DNA of 64,000 nucleotides from Deltaproteobacteria bacterium (GCA_012728915.1 JAAYEC010000028.1:1-64000), one strand, 5' to 3'; counted from the stretch's first letter, positions 52,893 to 63,963 are shown. The notes: generated by a model not told the origin, from the letters alone. Made by a program: numbers and translations.

Positions 52893-52990
52893 GGGAAATG
52901 ATTTCCTCGATGGTCAAACGTAGGCGCTACTGTAGCCGATGAGACACAAAAAGGCAAGCCTTCAGCCCCGACGGGATGTCCGGCGTCGTT

Positions 52991-53004
52991 GACGTGGGCA
53001 CGTC
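52991..53004. promoter_or_regulatory. Palindromic putative activator site
   Basis: GACGTG, GG, CACGTC: a perfect 6+2+6 inverted repeat, centred about 110 bases upstream of the sigma-54-type promoter. That is the usual distance for an enhancer-binding protein site. Confidence 0.45.
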
Positions 53005-53100
53005 GTGAAACACCCTGGCAGAGCGCCTCTCGGGACATCCTCCTCCAGTACGGCAGGCGAAGAGGGCGCGACGCGAGGGGGGTGTCCTGAAAGCAAGTCG

Positions 53101-53116
53101 TGGCAAGCATTTTGCA
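53101..53116 (+). promoter_or_regulatory. Sigma-54-type promoter of kamA operon
   Basis: TGGCAAG, four bases, TTGCA: matches the -24/-12 consensus TGGCACG-N4-TTGCW except one base, and the invariant GG (53102-53103) and GC (53114-53115) are exactly 12 positions apart. Transcription would start near 53127. In Bacillus thuringiensis the kamA gene is also controlled by sigma-54 (with KamR), which is independent support for the type of control. Confidence 0.65.
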
Positions 53117-53187
53117 GTACCGACTGATGTGCGCGGATTTCCATCGGAATAATTTTGCGGAAAAAGCGCTTTTTTTGCAAAAAACAC

Positions 53188-53215
53188 TTGACATTAAAAT
53201 ATTCTTCCGTACAAA
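53188..53215 (+). promoter_or_regulatory. Secondary sigma-70-like promoter of kamA
   Basis: TTGACA (53188-53193), 16-base spacer, TACAAA (53210-53215). The transcript would have a leader of about 140 bases before the kamA ATG. Confidence 0.45.
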
Positions 53216-53363
53216 GGAACCAGGCACGATCTCGTTTTCAGGGCCGTTTTTTTGAATGCGCCACGCCCGCGGCCGGCGGAAGAGACGATCGCGACAGGAA
53301 CGACACTTGAAAGCGCGACAGCGGACGGCACATCGTCAGGAACAGACAGCAGGAGGGCAGCGG

Positions 53364-54698
53364 ATGGAAGAAAACGTCTGTCTGAGCCAGGAGGCGGAGC
53401 CTCCGGGTCAGCATGCCGGTCTGACCGGTTTAGCTCTGGATGAGCTATTTCAAAACTCCCTTGCCGTACCCGCCGTGACACCCGTCACGAAAGCGATCGC
53501 GAGTCGCGTGTTCATCATGCCCTCGCGGGGGGCTGCCGCCTGCAAGCCGAGCCCCCGGTCCCAATCCTTCCGGAAACAGTACTTCCCCGACGCCTCCGCA
53601 GCCGACTGGAACGACTGGCGCTGGCAGATCCGCAATCGGATCACGGGCGCCGGGATGCTCTCGCGCATGCTCTGGCTGTCGGCCGGGGAGGAGACGGCTA
53701 TCCAGGCCCGGGGAGGCGCCATTCCGCTCAACATCACGCCGTATTACACCAGTCTGCTCGACCCGATGGACCCCGATCAGTCCCTGCGCAGGATGGTCGT
53801 CCCGGTGAGCGCCGAATTCGAACGCTCCCGCGATGAATCGGATGATCCTCTCGGCGAGGACCACGACAGTCCCGTACCGGGCCTGGTCCATCGGTATCCG
53901 GACCGCGCGCTCTTCCTGGTCACCGGGTTCTGTTCCACCCACTGCCGCTACTGCACCCGTTCCCGGATGGTCGGAAAACATGAGGAAACCCTTGCCGACC
54001 GCGATCGCTGGGAGCGTGCGATCGCCTACATCGAAAACACGCCGGCCGTCCGAGACGTTCTGCTTTCCGGGGGTGACCCGCTGACCCTGCCCGACGAAGC
54101 CCTCGACTGGCTGCTCTCGAGACTTCGGGCCATCCCTCATGTCGAGCTGATCCGGATCGGGACGAAGGTCCCCGTCGTGCTTCCCCAGCGGATCACATCG
54201 GGCCTGTGCCACACCCTGAAGCGTCATCACCCCCTCTGGATGAGTATCCATTTCGCCCATCCGGACGAGTTGACCTTCGAGGTGAGCCAGGCCTGCAACC
54301 GGCTTGCGGACGCGGGAATCCCGCTGGGCAGCCAGACGGTGCTCCTTGCCGGCGTCAACGACAGCGTCGAGACGATGAAACGCCTGGTCCATGCCCTCGT
54401 GATGAACCGCGTGCGACCCTACTATCTCTACCAGTGCGACCCCATCACCGGCTCGGCGCATTTCCGCACCCCCGTCGCGAAGGGAATCGAGATCATTGAA
54501 GGTCTCCGGGGGCACACGACAGGATACGCCGTACCCACCTACGTGATCGACGCCCCCGGAGGCGGCGGGAAGATTCCCCTGCTGCCCGGGTATGTCCTCG
54601 GCCACGACGACCAGTACATCAGGCTCCGCAACTACCAGGGCCGGACGTTCCGGTACCCGGACCTGGCTGCCGTCACCGACAGCGAGGCACGGGTCTGA
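53364..54698 (+). CDS. kamA: Lysine 2,3-aminomutase (KamA family)
   Basis: A 444-residue radical SAM/PLP enzyme that converts L-alpha-lysine to beta-lysine. The cluster motif is CSTHCRYC (C190, C194, C197); the PLP lysine is in APGGGGK (K403). The two aspartates that hold the lysine side-chain amine in clostridial enzyme (Asp293 and Asp330) are both present, D359 in YQCD and D396 in IDAPGG, at the identical 37-residue spacing; glutamate 2,3-aminomutase has Lys and Asn there. The N-terminus is about 65 residues longer and the C-terminus about 38 shorter than clostridial KamA. ATG 53364 has AGGAGGG 6 bases upstream. Confidence 0.9.
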   Translation: MEENVCLSQEAEPPGQHAGLTGLALDELFQNSLAVPAVTPVTKAIASRVFIMPSRGAAACKPSPRSQSFRKQYFPDASAADWNDWRWQIRNRITGAGMLSRMLWLSAGEETAIQARGGAIPLNITPYYTSLLDPMDPDQSLRRMVVPVSAEFERSRDESDDPLGEDHDSPVPGLVHRYPDRALFLVTGFCSTHCRYCTRSRMVGKHEETLADRDRWERAIAYIENTPAVRDVLLSGGDPLTLPDEALDWLLSRLRAIPHVELIRIGTKVPVVLPQRITSGLCHTLKRHHPLWMSIHFAHPDELTFEVSQACNRLADAGIPLGSQTVLLAGVNDSVETMKRLVHALVMNRVRPYYLYQCDPITGSAHFRTPVAKGIEIIEGLRGHTTGYAVPTYVIDAPGGGGKIPLLPGYVLGHDDQYIRLRNYQGRTFRYPDLAAVTDSEARV

Positions 54699-54732
54699 CC
54701 CTGTCGTCAAGCCGACGGAAGAACCGAAGAGA

Positions 54733-54758
54733 AACCCCGCCGCCCAATCGGCGGGGTT
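54733..54758 (+). terminator. Hairpin between kamA and ligase genes
   Basis: AACCCCGCCG (54733-54742), loop CCCAAT, CGGCGGGGTT (54749-54758): a perfect 10-bp stem followed by only CTTT. It probably attenuates rather than fully stops transcription, lowering expression of the three downstream genes relative to kamA, or protects the kamA mRNA 3' end. Confidence 0.6.
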
Positions 54759-54788
54759 CTTTGAATGAAGACAAAGAAGGTGACGCCC

Positions 54789-55775
54789 ATGACGCTCGTC
54801 GGGATGACCTATGACCTGCGCACCGATTACATCCGGGAAGGGTACTCGGAGGAGGAAACCGCCGAGTTCGACCAGCCCGCGACCATCGACGCCATCGAGG
54901 AGACCCTGCAGTCCCTCGGGTACCGGACGGACCGCATCGGTCACGTGCGGGCCCTGGCCAGGCGCCTCGTGGCGGGCGAGCGCTGGGATCTCGTCTTCAA
55001 CATCGCCGAAGGGTTGAAGGGCTTCGGGCGCGAAGCCCAGGTTCCCTGCCTGCTCGACGCCTACGGGGTCCCCTACGTTTTTTCGGACCCTCTGTCGCTC
55101 TCGCTGACGCTCCACAAGGCGATGGCCAAGCGCGTCGTCCGCGACCTGGGGATCCTCACGCCCGACTTTGCCGTGGTGGAGGATGCCGACGACATCGCCG
55201 CGGTCGTTCTCCCCTTTCCCCTCTTTGTCAAGCCCGTCTCGGAGGGAACGGGCAAGGGCATCGACGGAAGGTCGATCGTCCGCGACAGGGCCGAACTCGA
55301 TCGGCAGTGCCGGTCGCTGCTCGCGTCCTTTGCGCAGCCCGTTCTCGTGGAGACCTATCTTTCCGGACGGGAATTCACCGTGGGGGTTGTCGGGACAGGA
55401 CGCAGGGCTCGCGTCATCGCCGTCATGGAGGTTCTGCTGCGGGAATCGGCGGAGAAGGGCGTCTACTCCCTGTTCAACAAGGAATACTGCGAGGAGCACG
55501 TGCGCTACACGCTCGTCAAGGGAGCGGAAGCCGAACAGGTCTCGGCGGTCGCCCTGGCGGCCTGGAGAGGCCTGGAATGCCGGGACGGGGGCCGTCTCGA
55601 CATCCGGGCCGATGCCGCGGGAAGGCCCCACTTCCTCGAGGTCAACCCCCTGGCGGGGCTGCATCCCACGCACTCGGATCTTCCGATCCTGTCGACCCTT
55701 GCAGGGATCTCCTACCGCGACCTTCTCCGCATGATCATGACATCCGCGGAGGAGCGGCTCGTTCGCGGGCGGTGA
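54789..55775 (+). CDS. Ddl-like ATP-grasp ligase 1
   Basis: A 328-residue ATP-grasp carboxylate-amine ligase related to D-alanine-D-alanine ligase. Seen: WDLVFNIAEGLKGFGREAQ (Ddl-like N-domain), FPLFVKPVSEGTGKGI (ATP-grasp lid), VLVETYLSGREFTVGVVG, and DIRADAAGRPHFLEVNPLAG with the metal-binding Glu/Asn. The GGxSxER entry motif of true Ddl is missing, so a cell-wall role is unlikely; activation of an amino acid carboxylate and coupling to an amine is predicted. ATG 54789 is preferred (AGAAGG upstream) over ATG 54765, which lies 6 bases after the hairpin. Confidence 0.8.
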   Translation: MTLVGMTYDLRTDYIREGYSEEETAEFDQPATIDAIEETLQSLGYRTDRIGHVRALARRLVAGERWDLVFNIAEGLKGFGREAQVPCLLDAYGVPYVFSDPLSLSLTLHKAMAKRVVRDLGILTPDFAVVEDADDIAAVVLPFPLFVKPVSEGTGKGIDGRSIVRDRAELDRQCRSLLASFAQPVLVETYLSGREFTVGVVGTGRRARVIAVMEVLLRESAEKGVYSLFNKEYCEEHVRYTLVKGAEAEQVSAVALAAWRGLECRDGGRLDIRADAAGRPHFLEVNPLAGLHPTHSDLPILSTLAGISYRDLLRMIMTSAEERLVRGR

Positions 55776-55782
55776 GCGAGTC

Positions 55783-56775
55783 ATGAAGGTGGTCATTCTC
55801 CACAGCGAAATCGGAGACTGCGCCTCGGTGGACGAGCAGGACGTGCTCGTGCAGGTCGATGCCGTGAAGGGAGCCCTGCTCGCCCTGGGCCACGAAGTGC
55901 AGGCACTTCCCTTCTGCCTCGATCTCGTCTCCATGGCCAGCCGGCTGAGGCGGGCGTCCTGCGATGTCGTCTTCAACCTCGTCGAGACCTGCGGCGGGCA
56001 GGGCCGCCTGATCCACATGGCCCCGGCGCTGCTCGATTTCCTGGGGATTCCGTACACGGGGGCCGGAACGGAGGCGACGTTCCTGAGCTCCAACAAGCTG
56101 GTCGCAAAGAGGATCCTGCGCGCGAACCGGCTCCGTACGCCGGACTGGGTCGACCTGGCGGGGGGAAGCGTGAAAGGCCCCTTCCCTGCCGGTTCCCGGT
56201 TCATCGTCAAATCCGTCTGGGAGCACGCCTCGGTCGGGCTCGAAGAAGGTTCCGTGGTCTCGCCCCGCAATCGGGAGGAGCTTCGAGGAGAAATCCGGGG
56301 ACGCCTCGACGCGCTCGGCGGCTCGGCCTATGCAGAGCGCTATGTCGACGGACGCGAGTTCAACCTGTCCGTCCTGGCCGGCCGCCGCGGGCCCGAGGTC
56401 CTTCCGCCCGCGGAGATCGAGTTCGTGGGCTACGGGGACGGCCGCTTGCGCATCGTCGGGTATCGGGCCAAGTGGGACGAAAAGGCCTACGAGTACCATC
56501 ACACCCCCCGCCGCTTCGATTTCGGACCGGGCGACCGCGAACTGCTGCGGTCCCTGGAGAGAACGGCCCTGCGGTGCTGGGATCTCTTCGGCCTGCGCGG
56601 TTACGCGCGTGTCGATTACCGGGTGGGGCGCGACGGGACCCCGTGGATCCTGGAGATCAATTCGAATCCGTGCCTGTCCCCCGACAGTGGCTTCACGGCT
56701 GCCGCCGAACGGGCCGGTCTCCGCTACGGGGACGTGATCGGCCGGATCATCGGCGACGCGCCGGGAGAGGGATGA
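55783..56775 (+). CDS. Ddl-like ATP-grasp ligase 2
   Basis: A 330-residue second ATP-grasp ligase, homologous to its neighbour. It shares CDVVFNLVETCGGQGRLIHM, LDFLGIPYTGAGTEATFLSS with NKLVAKRIL, FIVKSVWEHASVGLE, YVDGREFNLSVL and DYRVGRDGTPWILEINSNP. The lid motif (WEHASVG) is closer to true Ddl (EGSSVG) than that of ligase 1. It starts 7 bases after ligase 1 and abuts the GNAT gene. Two consecutive ligases suggest two sequential amide bonds or two different acceptors; the specificity is not readable. Confidence 0.8.
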   Translation: MKVVILHSEIGDCASVDEQDVLVQVDAVKGALLALGHEVQALPFCLDLVSMASRLRRASCDVVFNLVETCGGQGRLIHMAPALLDFLGIPYTGAGTEATFLSSNKLVAKRILRANRLRTPDWVDLAGGSVKGPFPAGSRFIVKSVWEHASVGLEEGSVVSPRNREELRGEIRGRLDALGGSAYAERYVDGREFNLSVLAGRRGPEVLPPAEIEFVGYGDGRLRIVGYRAKWDEKAYEYHHTPRRFDFGPGDRELLRSLERTALRCWDLFGLRGYARVDYRVGRDGTPWILEINSNPCLSPDSGFTAAAERAGLRYGDVIGRIIGDAPGEG

Positions 56776-57339
56776 ATGAAGGGGACAGCGGGGAAAACAC
56801 GGACCGTCGATCGGGGAGAGCCGCCGTCCCTGACTCTCCGGACGGACGTCGTGCAGGGGGACCGAATCGCCGTCCGGGACATCGTGGCCTCGACGGGGCT
56901 TTTCAGGCCCGAGGAGATCGGGATCGCCGTGGAACTCGTCGAGGAGCGGCTCCGGGTCGGGCCGGCAAGCGGGTATCATTTCATCTTCGCCGAGCAGGAC
57001 GGCCGCGTTCTTGGTTACAGCTGCTACGGGCCCATTCCCCTCACCCTTCAGAGCTACGATCTGTACTGGATCGCCGTCCGTAAAGAGCGCCACGGGGCGG
57101 GGATCGGCAGGATGCTTCTGGAACGGTCCGAGGCGGCCATCTCCGGGCTCGGCGGCCTGCGTGTCTACATTGAAACCTCGTCGAAGGCAAGCTACCGGGA
57201 TACCCGCCGTTTCTACGAACGCCGCGGGTACCGGGCGGAGGCCACCCTCCGGGAGTTCTACTCCCCGGGGGATCACAAGGTGATCTACGTAAAGGCCCTC
57301 GGAAAAATTGATGCAGAAGGGGAGAAGGAAAGAAGGTAA
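56776..57339 (+). CDS. GNAT family N-acetyltransferase
   Basis: A 187-residue acetyltransferase using acetyl-CoA. The fold is visible: an N-terminal helix pair, FIFAEQDGRVLGYSCYG (beta 2-4), LYWIAVRKERHGAGIGRMLLE with the acetyl-CoA P-loop (RHGAGIG), and a C-terminal ETSSKASYRDTRRFYERRGY. A GAGAGGG site ends 4 bases before ATG, which itself follows the previous stop directly. In methanogens KamA and a GNAT enzyme (AblAB) make N-epsilon-acetyl-beta-lysine; here the enzyme is smaller than AblB and accompanied by two ligases, so it may acetylate a ligated product instead. Confidence 0.8.
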   Translation: MKGTAGKTRTVDRGEPPSLTLRTDVVQGDRIAVRDIVASTGLFRPEEIGIAVELVEERLRVGPASGYHFIFAEQDGRVLGYSCYGPIPLTLQSYDLYWIAVRKERHGAGIGRMLLERSEAAISGLGGLRVYIETSSKASYRDTRRFYERRGYRAEATLREFYSPGDHKVIYVKALGKIDAEGEKERR

Positions 57340-57415
57340 GAAGGTGGGAGAAACACAGGGCAAAGGGCGGCGTGAAGACTCTCCAGGCCTCTTCCCTGCC
57401 TGTGCTCTCAACCTC

Positions 57416-57907
57416 TTATTGAGGGTTGGCTCCCCGGGTAAACCTCAGTACACCCCTTCCCCCGTCGTAGAACAGCCGGAGCTCTCTGCCGTCCGCTTCA
57501 TGGCGCGAGACACGGCTGAGTTCTTCCAGGAAGCGGTGCTCCTGGATCATCACCGGGACTGGGCAAGCCATCTTCGTGGATCCCGTGCGCCAGATGCGCA
57601 GGACACCCGGCTCCCCTTCCACGAAGCCCCAGCCGCCTGAATACCGGTTGCACCCGCCGGAGCCGCTGACCTTGCCCTCCGGCATGAACTCCACGTAGAC
57701 GCGGGTGTCGGGCAGGACGGGGACAGGGGTACCCACCGGTCCGTATTCAGCCAGATCCCATCGCCCTTCCAGGGCCGGGGGCTCCGGGGCCGGGTCGCGT
57801 GTGAGCACCTGCCTTGTTTGCGCACATCCCCAGAAAACCAGGAGGGTGACGAAAATCCCGAGGGCCGCGAGGGCCGGCAGACGCCGCCATTCCTTCATCA
57901 TCGTCAT
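57416..57907 (-). CDS. META-domain lipoprotein
   Basis: A 163-residue lipoprotein with a signal peptide and lipobox (FVTLLVFWGC), then a META/HslJ-type domain: WDLAEYGPVGTPVPV, VYVEFMPEGKVSGSGGCNRYSGGW, cited partly, and RTGSTKMACP. META domains are found in stress-related outer-membrane proteins (HslJ) and secreted proteins; the function is unknown. GGAGGAAGGG stands immediately before the ATG. The frame extends upstream to 57979 without support. It converges on the GNAT gene with a purine-rich spacer between. Confidence 0.8.
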   Translation of the reverse strand: MTMMKEWRRLPALAALGIFVTLLVFWGCAQTRQVLTRDPAPEPPALEGRWDLAEYGPVGTPVPVLPDTRVYVEFMPEGKVSGSGGCNRYSGGWGFVEGEPGVLRIWRTGSTKMACPVPVMIQEHRFLEELSRVSRHEADGRELRLFYDGGRGVLRFTRGANPQ

Positions 57908-58013
57908 CCCTTCCTCCATGAGCGCCCCGATTGCGAAACGTCCGGAGGGCGCGGCTGCGCGGTTCCATGGCAGGAACACGAATGGCCGCCGCTGCGGAGC
58001 GTCGCGGCGGGTG

Positions 58014-58044
58014 AAAAAAGGGGCTAACCGTTTCGGTTAGCCCC
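58014..58044 (-). terminator. Intrinsic terminator of tRNA operon
   Basis: Minus strand: GGGGCTAACCG (58044-58034), loop AAA, CGGTTAGCCCC (58030-58020), then six T (58019-58014). A perfect 11-bp stem lying 10 bases beyond the tRNA-Asp 3' end. Confidence 0.9.
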
Positions 58045-58053
58045 TTCGTTTAC

Positions 58054-58131
58054 TGGCGGGGCCGATGGGATTTGAACCCACGCCCTCCGACGTGACAGGC
58101 CGGCGTTATAACCAAGCTTAACTACGACCCC
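58054..58131 (-). tRNA. tRNA-Asp (GTC)
   Basis: A full cloverleaf can be drawn on the minus strand: acceptor GGGGTCG with CGGCCCC, D-stem GTTA with TAAC, anticodon stem CCGGC with GTCGG around loop CTGTCAC (anticodon GTC), T-arm GTGGG-TTCAAAT-CCCAT, discriminator G and an encoded CCA (58056-58054). Confidence 0.95.
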
Positions 58132-58146
58132 GCATTGTGACCGCTA

Positions 58147-58222
58147 TGGTAGGCGGAACAGGACTTGAACCTGTGACATCCACGGTGTAAGCGTGGCGCT
58201 CTCCCGACTGAGCTATCCGCCC
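58147..58222 (-). tRNA. tRNA-Val (TAC)
   Basis: Minus strand, 76 bases: acceptor GGGCGGA with TCCGCCT, D-arm AGCTCAGTCGGGAGAGC, anticodon stem CCACG with CGTGG around CTTACAC (anticodon TAC), T-arm ACAGG-TTCAAGT-CCTGT, discriminator A and encoded CCA. It is co-transcribed with tRNA-Asp, 15 bases apart. Confidence 0.96.
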
Positions 58223-58238
58223 GTTCCGTCGGGCCGAT

Positions 58239-58267
58239 ACTGTACGACAACGACCCATCGTTGTCAA
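58239..58267 (-). promoter_or_regulatory. Promoter of tRNA-Val/tRNA-Asp operon
   Basis: Minus strand: consensus TTGACA (58267-58262), 17-base spacer, TACAGT (58244-58239), placing the start about 10 bases before the tRNA-Val 5' end. Confidence 0.7.
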
Positions 58268-58271
58268 GGGC

Positions 58272-58297
58272 GAAAATCACGTTTTTCCCGTGATATT
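58272..58297 (-). terminator. Probable lon terminator
   Basis: Minus strand: AATATCACG and CGTGATTTTCG form a 6- to 7-bp stem around GGAAAAA, followed by a short T-run (TTTTC). It lies 18 bases after the lon stop. Confidence 0.5.
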
Positions 58298-58314
58298 GTG
58301 CTCTTCCGGGCTCT

Positions 58315-60747
<2,433 letters not shown>

Positions 60748-60764
60748 TCTGGGATGACGTCTCC

Positions 60765-62027
60765 TTACGCCGTCTCCGTCTTCGACTCGAAGAGCAGGAT
60801 GGGCTTCTCGCCCTTCTTGACGACGTCTTCGTTGATGACGACTTCCTTCACGTCGCGTCGCGACGGGATGTCGTACATGATATCCAGCATGGTGTTCTCG
60901 AGGATGGCCCTGAGGCCCCGGGCGCCCGCCTTGCGGTTCACGGCAAGCCGGGAAACGGCCCGCAGGGCCCCGTCGGTGAATTTGAGCTTCACGTTCTCGA
61001 GTTCCAGGATCTTCTGGTACTGCTTGCTGATGGAGTCCTTGGGCTCCACGAGCACCCGCATGAGGTCGTTCTCGTCGAGTTCCTCGAGCGTGGCGATGAC
61101 GGGCAGACGCCCGATGAACTCGGGGATCAGGCCGTACTTGAGCAGGTCCTCGGGCTGCACCGCGGCGAGCAGCTCGCCGAGCCTGCGCTCCTTCCTGCCC
61201 TTGATATCCGCCCCGAACCCGACGGAGCTCGCGCCGATGCGCTTCTGGATGATATCCTCGAGGCCCACGAAGGCCCCGCCGCAGATGAAGAGGATGTTCG
61301 TCGTGTCGACCTGGATGAACTCCTGCTGAGGATGCTTGCGGCCGCCCTTGGGCGGAATGTTCGCCAGGGTGCCCTCGATGATCTTGAGCAGGGCCTGCTG
61401 TACCCCTTCGCCCGAGACGTCCCGGGTGATGGAGGGGCTGCCCGACTTGCGGGAGATCTTGTCGATCTCGTCGATGTAGACGATGCCCTTGGTGGCGCGC
61501 TCCACGTCGTAGTCGGCATTCTGCAGAAGGCTCAGGATGATGTTTTCCACGTCCTCGCCCACGTAGCCCGCCTCGGTGAGCGACGTGGCATCCGCGATGG
61601 CGAAAGGCACGTTGAGCATCTTGGCCAGCGTGCGAGCCAGGAGCGTCTTGCCGGAGCCCGTGGGCCCGATGAGCAGGATGTTGCTCTTCTGCAGCTCCAC
61701 TCCGCCCAGGTCCGCCTCGGTGAAGAGCCGCTTGTAATGATTGTACACGGCCACGGAGAGGATCTTCTTCGGGCGCTCCTGGCCGATGACGTAGGAGTCC
61801 AGAAACTTCTTGATATCCTTGGGTTCGGGGATCTTTCTGCGGCTCTCGTCGATGCTCTGGACTTCCGCCTCCTCCTGGATGATGCAGCGGCACAGCTCGA
61901 TGCACTCGTCGCAGATGTATGCGGAAGGCCCGGCCACGAGCTTTTTCACCTCGTTCTGGGTCTTCCCGCAGAAGGAGCAGAACAGAATGCCCCCGCCACC
62001 CTCGTTTTCACGCTGTTTCCTCGGCAT
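60765..62027 (-). CDS. clpX: Clp protease ATP-binding subunit ClpX
   Basis: A 420-residue AAA+ unfoldase. It has the N-terminal zinc domain (CSFCGKTQ ... CDECIELC), Walker [12 protein letters not shown], Walker [11 protein letters not shown], the sensor and the IGF-type loop region that docks ClpP ([15 protein letters not shown] surrounds it). It is 17 bases upstream of lon and 9 bases downstream of clpP on the same strand. Confidence 0.97.
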   Translation of the reverse strand: MPRKQRENEGGGGILFCSFCGKTQNEVKKLVAGPSAYICDECIELCRCIIQEEAEVQSIDESRRKIPEPKDIKKFLDSYVIGQERPKKILSVAVYNHYKRLFTEADLGGVELQKSNILLIGPTGSGKTLLARTLAKMLNVPFAIADATSLTEAGYVGEDVENIILSLLQNADYDVERATKGIVYIDEIDKISRKSGSPSITRDVSGEGVQQALLKIIEGTLANIPPKGGRKHPQQEFIQVDTTNILFICGGAFVGLEDIIQKRIGASSVGFGADIKGRKERRLGELLAAVQPEDLLKYGLIPEFIGRLPVIATLEELDENDLMRVLVEPKDSISKQYQKILELENVKLKFTDGALRAVSRLAVNRKAGARGLRAILENTMLDIMYDIPSRRDVKEVVINEDVVKKGEKPILLFESKTETA

Positions 62028-62036
62028 GTCTCCCTC

Positions 62037-62636
62037 TTATTTCTTGATGGCAGCCGGCCGCTTCTGGATCACGGCGTCGATGAGCCCGTACTCGTGCGCC
62101 TGTCCCCCGGACATGTAGTAATCACGATCGGTGTCGCGTTCGATCCGCTCGATCGGCTGCCCGGTGTGCCGGGCCAGGATCTGGTTGAGCTCCTCTTTCA
62201 GCCGCAGGATCTCCCGGGCCTGGATCTCCACGTCCGTGGCCTGTCCGGAGAACCCTCCCATGGGCTGGTGGATCAGGATCCGAGAATGGGGAAGCGCATG
62301 GCGCTTGCCTTTCTCCCCGGCCGCCAGCAGGATGGCCGCCATGCTGGCCGCCTGCCCCATGCAGTAGGTGGACACGGGCGCCTTGATGTACTGCATCGTG
62401 TCGTAGATGGCGAGCCCCGCGCTCACGAGCCCCCCGGGTGAGTTGATGTAGAAGTGGATCTCCTTGTCGGGGTCCTCCGACTCCAGGTAAAGAAGCTGGG
62501 CGATGACGAGATTGGCCACGTCATCATCGATGCCGACTCCTAGAAAGACAATCCGGTCTTTCAGGAGCCTCGAATAGATGTCGAAGGCCCTTTCGCCCCT
62601 TCCATCCTGTTCAATGACGATCGGGATCAACGCCAT
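62037..62636 (-). CDS. clpP: ATP-dependent Clp protease proteolytic subunit
   Basis: A 199-residue serine protease that forms the barrel of ClpXP. Catalytic Ser is in [15 protein letters not shown], His in [14 protein letters not shown] and Asp in the following DTDRDYYMS region. The start at 62636 follows AAAGGA and fits family length; the frame extends further upstream without similarity. It lies 31 bases downstream of tig. Confidence 0.97.
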   Translation of the reverse strand: MALIPIVIEQDGRGERAFDIYSRLLKDRIVFLGVGIDDDVANLVIAQLLYLESEDPDKEIHFYINSPGGLVSAGLAIYDTMQYIKAPVSTYCMGQAASMAAILLAAGEKGKRHALPHSRILIHQPMGGFSGQATDVEIQAREILRLKEELNQILARHTGQPIERIERDTDRDYYMSGGQAHEYGLIDAVIQKRPAAIKK

Positions 62637-62667
62637 GTTCAATCCTTTTTGAACGTCCGCCGTTCTT

Positions 62668-63963
62668 TTATGTAATATTAGCCCGCGACTCGATAAAATC
62701 AAGTGTTTTTTCTTCAAGTATTTGATCTTTCAAGTGTTCTTTCAAATTATCGGTCTCGTGCGACGCCTTCACGGTCCCGAAGTCCCGCCCGTGACGCCCT
62801 GCAATTTCGCGCAGCCGCGCGTCGACATCCACGTCGTCGACGGCGATGGCTTCCTTTTCCGCGATCTTCCGCAGGAGGATGCCCGCCCGGACGAGGCGGG
62901 CGGCTTCGTCCCGGAACTGGTCGTGCAAATTCGCGGCCACCTTCGCCGCATTGTCGGGATCCATCCCGTTGATCACCATGCGACGCTGGTATTCGATCAT
63001 CATCCCCAGGATCTGCCGCTCGATGAAGGCCTCGGGGACCTCGAAGGGGTTGGCTTCGAGGAGCCGGTCGTTGACGGCCTTCCGGAGAGCATCCCTGGCC
63101 CGGACGCTCTTTTCCTCTTCCAGGGATTTTCGAAGGTCTGCCCTGAGCGCCTCGAGGCTTTCGTAGCGCTCGAAGTTCTTGATGAATTGATCGTCCAGGG
63201 CCGGCAGTACCTTCACCCTGACGTCCCTGACGGTCGCGTGGAACGTGATGTCCTGCGAGGCGAAGTCCCTGATGTGGTAATCCTCGGGGAATCGCACGGT
63301 GAATTCCTTCGATTCGCCCTTCCGCATGCCCACCAGGGCATCCTCGAAGCCGGGAACCAGGCGTTTCGAGCCCACCTCGATCCGGAATCCCGTCTCCGTA
63401 AGCTCCTTCCGTGGCTCACTCCCCAGTTTTCCCTCGAAGTCGATGAGGAGGAAATCCCCGTTCTGGACAGGGCGGTCGCCCTCCACGTCCTCCAGGCTGC
63501 TGTACATGTGGCGGAGCTCCTCGAGCCGCTCCTCGACATCCCGGTCCGTCACGGAGGCGTCCTCGCGCCTGAGTTCCATTCCGATGTATCCTCGGGGTTC
63601 CACGACGGGCTCCACCTCGAGCGTTGCACTGTAGGTAAAGCTCTTCTCCGGCTGGATGCCGCTCTGGTCGATCTCGGGCCTTGCAACGGGCTGGAGGCTG
63701 TTGGCCTGCACGGCCTCCTCAAAGGAGCGCTGCACGAGGTTCGAGACGGCCTCCCCCTCGGCATCTTCCCTGAAGTAGGTCTCCAGGATGTGACGCGGAG
63801 TCTTCCCGGGCCTGAACCCCTTGACCCGCGCTTTCTTTCCTACCGTCCGGTAGGCGGCGTCGAGTTCCCTCTTTACCTCTTCCCAGGGGATCTCGACGGA
63901 AATCTTCTTCTTGACGGGATTGATCTCCTCGATCTTGATGGTTGCACCGGTTCCGCTAGTCAC
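62668..63963 (-). CDS. tig: Trigger factor
   Basis: A 431-residue ribosome-bound chaperone with peptidyl-prolyl isomerase domain. The ribosome-docking signature is [15 protein letters not shown] near residue 50; the PPIase domain covers about 150-240 ([35 protein letters not shown]), and the helical arms follow. The start is GTG 63963, with AAGGAG 7 bases upstream; GTG 63981 further up lacks a site. It is the first gene of the tig-clpP-clpX-lon series; its promoter lies beyond the window edge. Confidence 0.95.
   Translation of the reverse strand: MTSGTGATIKIEEINPVKKKISVEIPWEEVKRELDAAYRTVGKKARVKGFRPGKTPRHILETYFREDAEGEAVSNLVQRSFEEAVQANSLQPVARPEIDQSGIQPEKSFTYSATLEVEPVVEPRGYIGMELRREDASVTDRDVEERLEELRHMYSSLEDVEGDRPVQNGDFLLIDFEGKLGSEPRKELTETGFRIEVGSKRLVPGFEDALVGMRKGESKEFTVRFPEDYHIRDFASQDITFHATVRDVRVKVLPALDDQFIKNFERYESLEALRADLRKSLEEEKSVRARDALRKAVNDRLLEANPFEVPEAFIERQILGMMIEYQRRMVINGMDPDNAAKVAANLHDQFRDEAARLVRAGILLRKIAEKEAIAVDDVDVDARLREIAGRHGRDFGTVKASHETDNLKEHLKDQILEEKTLDFIESRANIT

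Larger units (their letters stand above)
52893..53363. other. Regulatory intergenic region before kamA
   Basis: This 471-base divergent gap has no convincing gene. It contains, in order towards kamA: a perfect palindrome (52991-53004), a sigma-54-type promoter (53101-53116), an A/T-rich stem (about 53156-53176, GCGGAAAAAGC followed by TTTTTTTGC), and a sigma-70-like promoter (53188-53215). The part nearest kamA is locally AT-rich. Promoters for the minus-strand zinc-ribbon/radical SAM genes should also lie here but are not obvious. Confidence 0.6.

Noticed and set aside
53156-53176. Intrinsic terminator between the two kamA promoters
   Set aside because: The stem is mostly A-T with G-T pairs and would terminate poorly; it is listed only within the intergenic description.
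53445-56270. 941-codon minus-strand frame antisense to kamA and the ATP-grasp genes
   Set aside because: Shadow frame; the plus-strand genes carry intact catalytic motifs.
60748-61905. Upstream extension of lon (385 codons)
   Set aside because: It overlaps clpX in another frame, has no Lon similarity, and Lon's own N-terminus begins at 60747.
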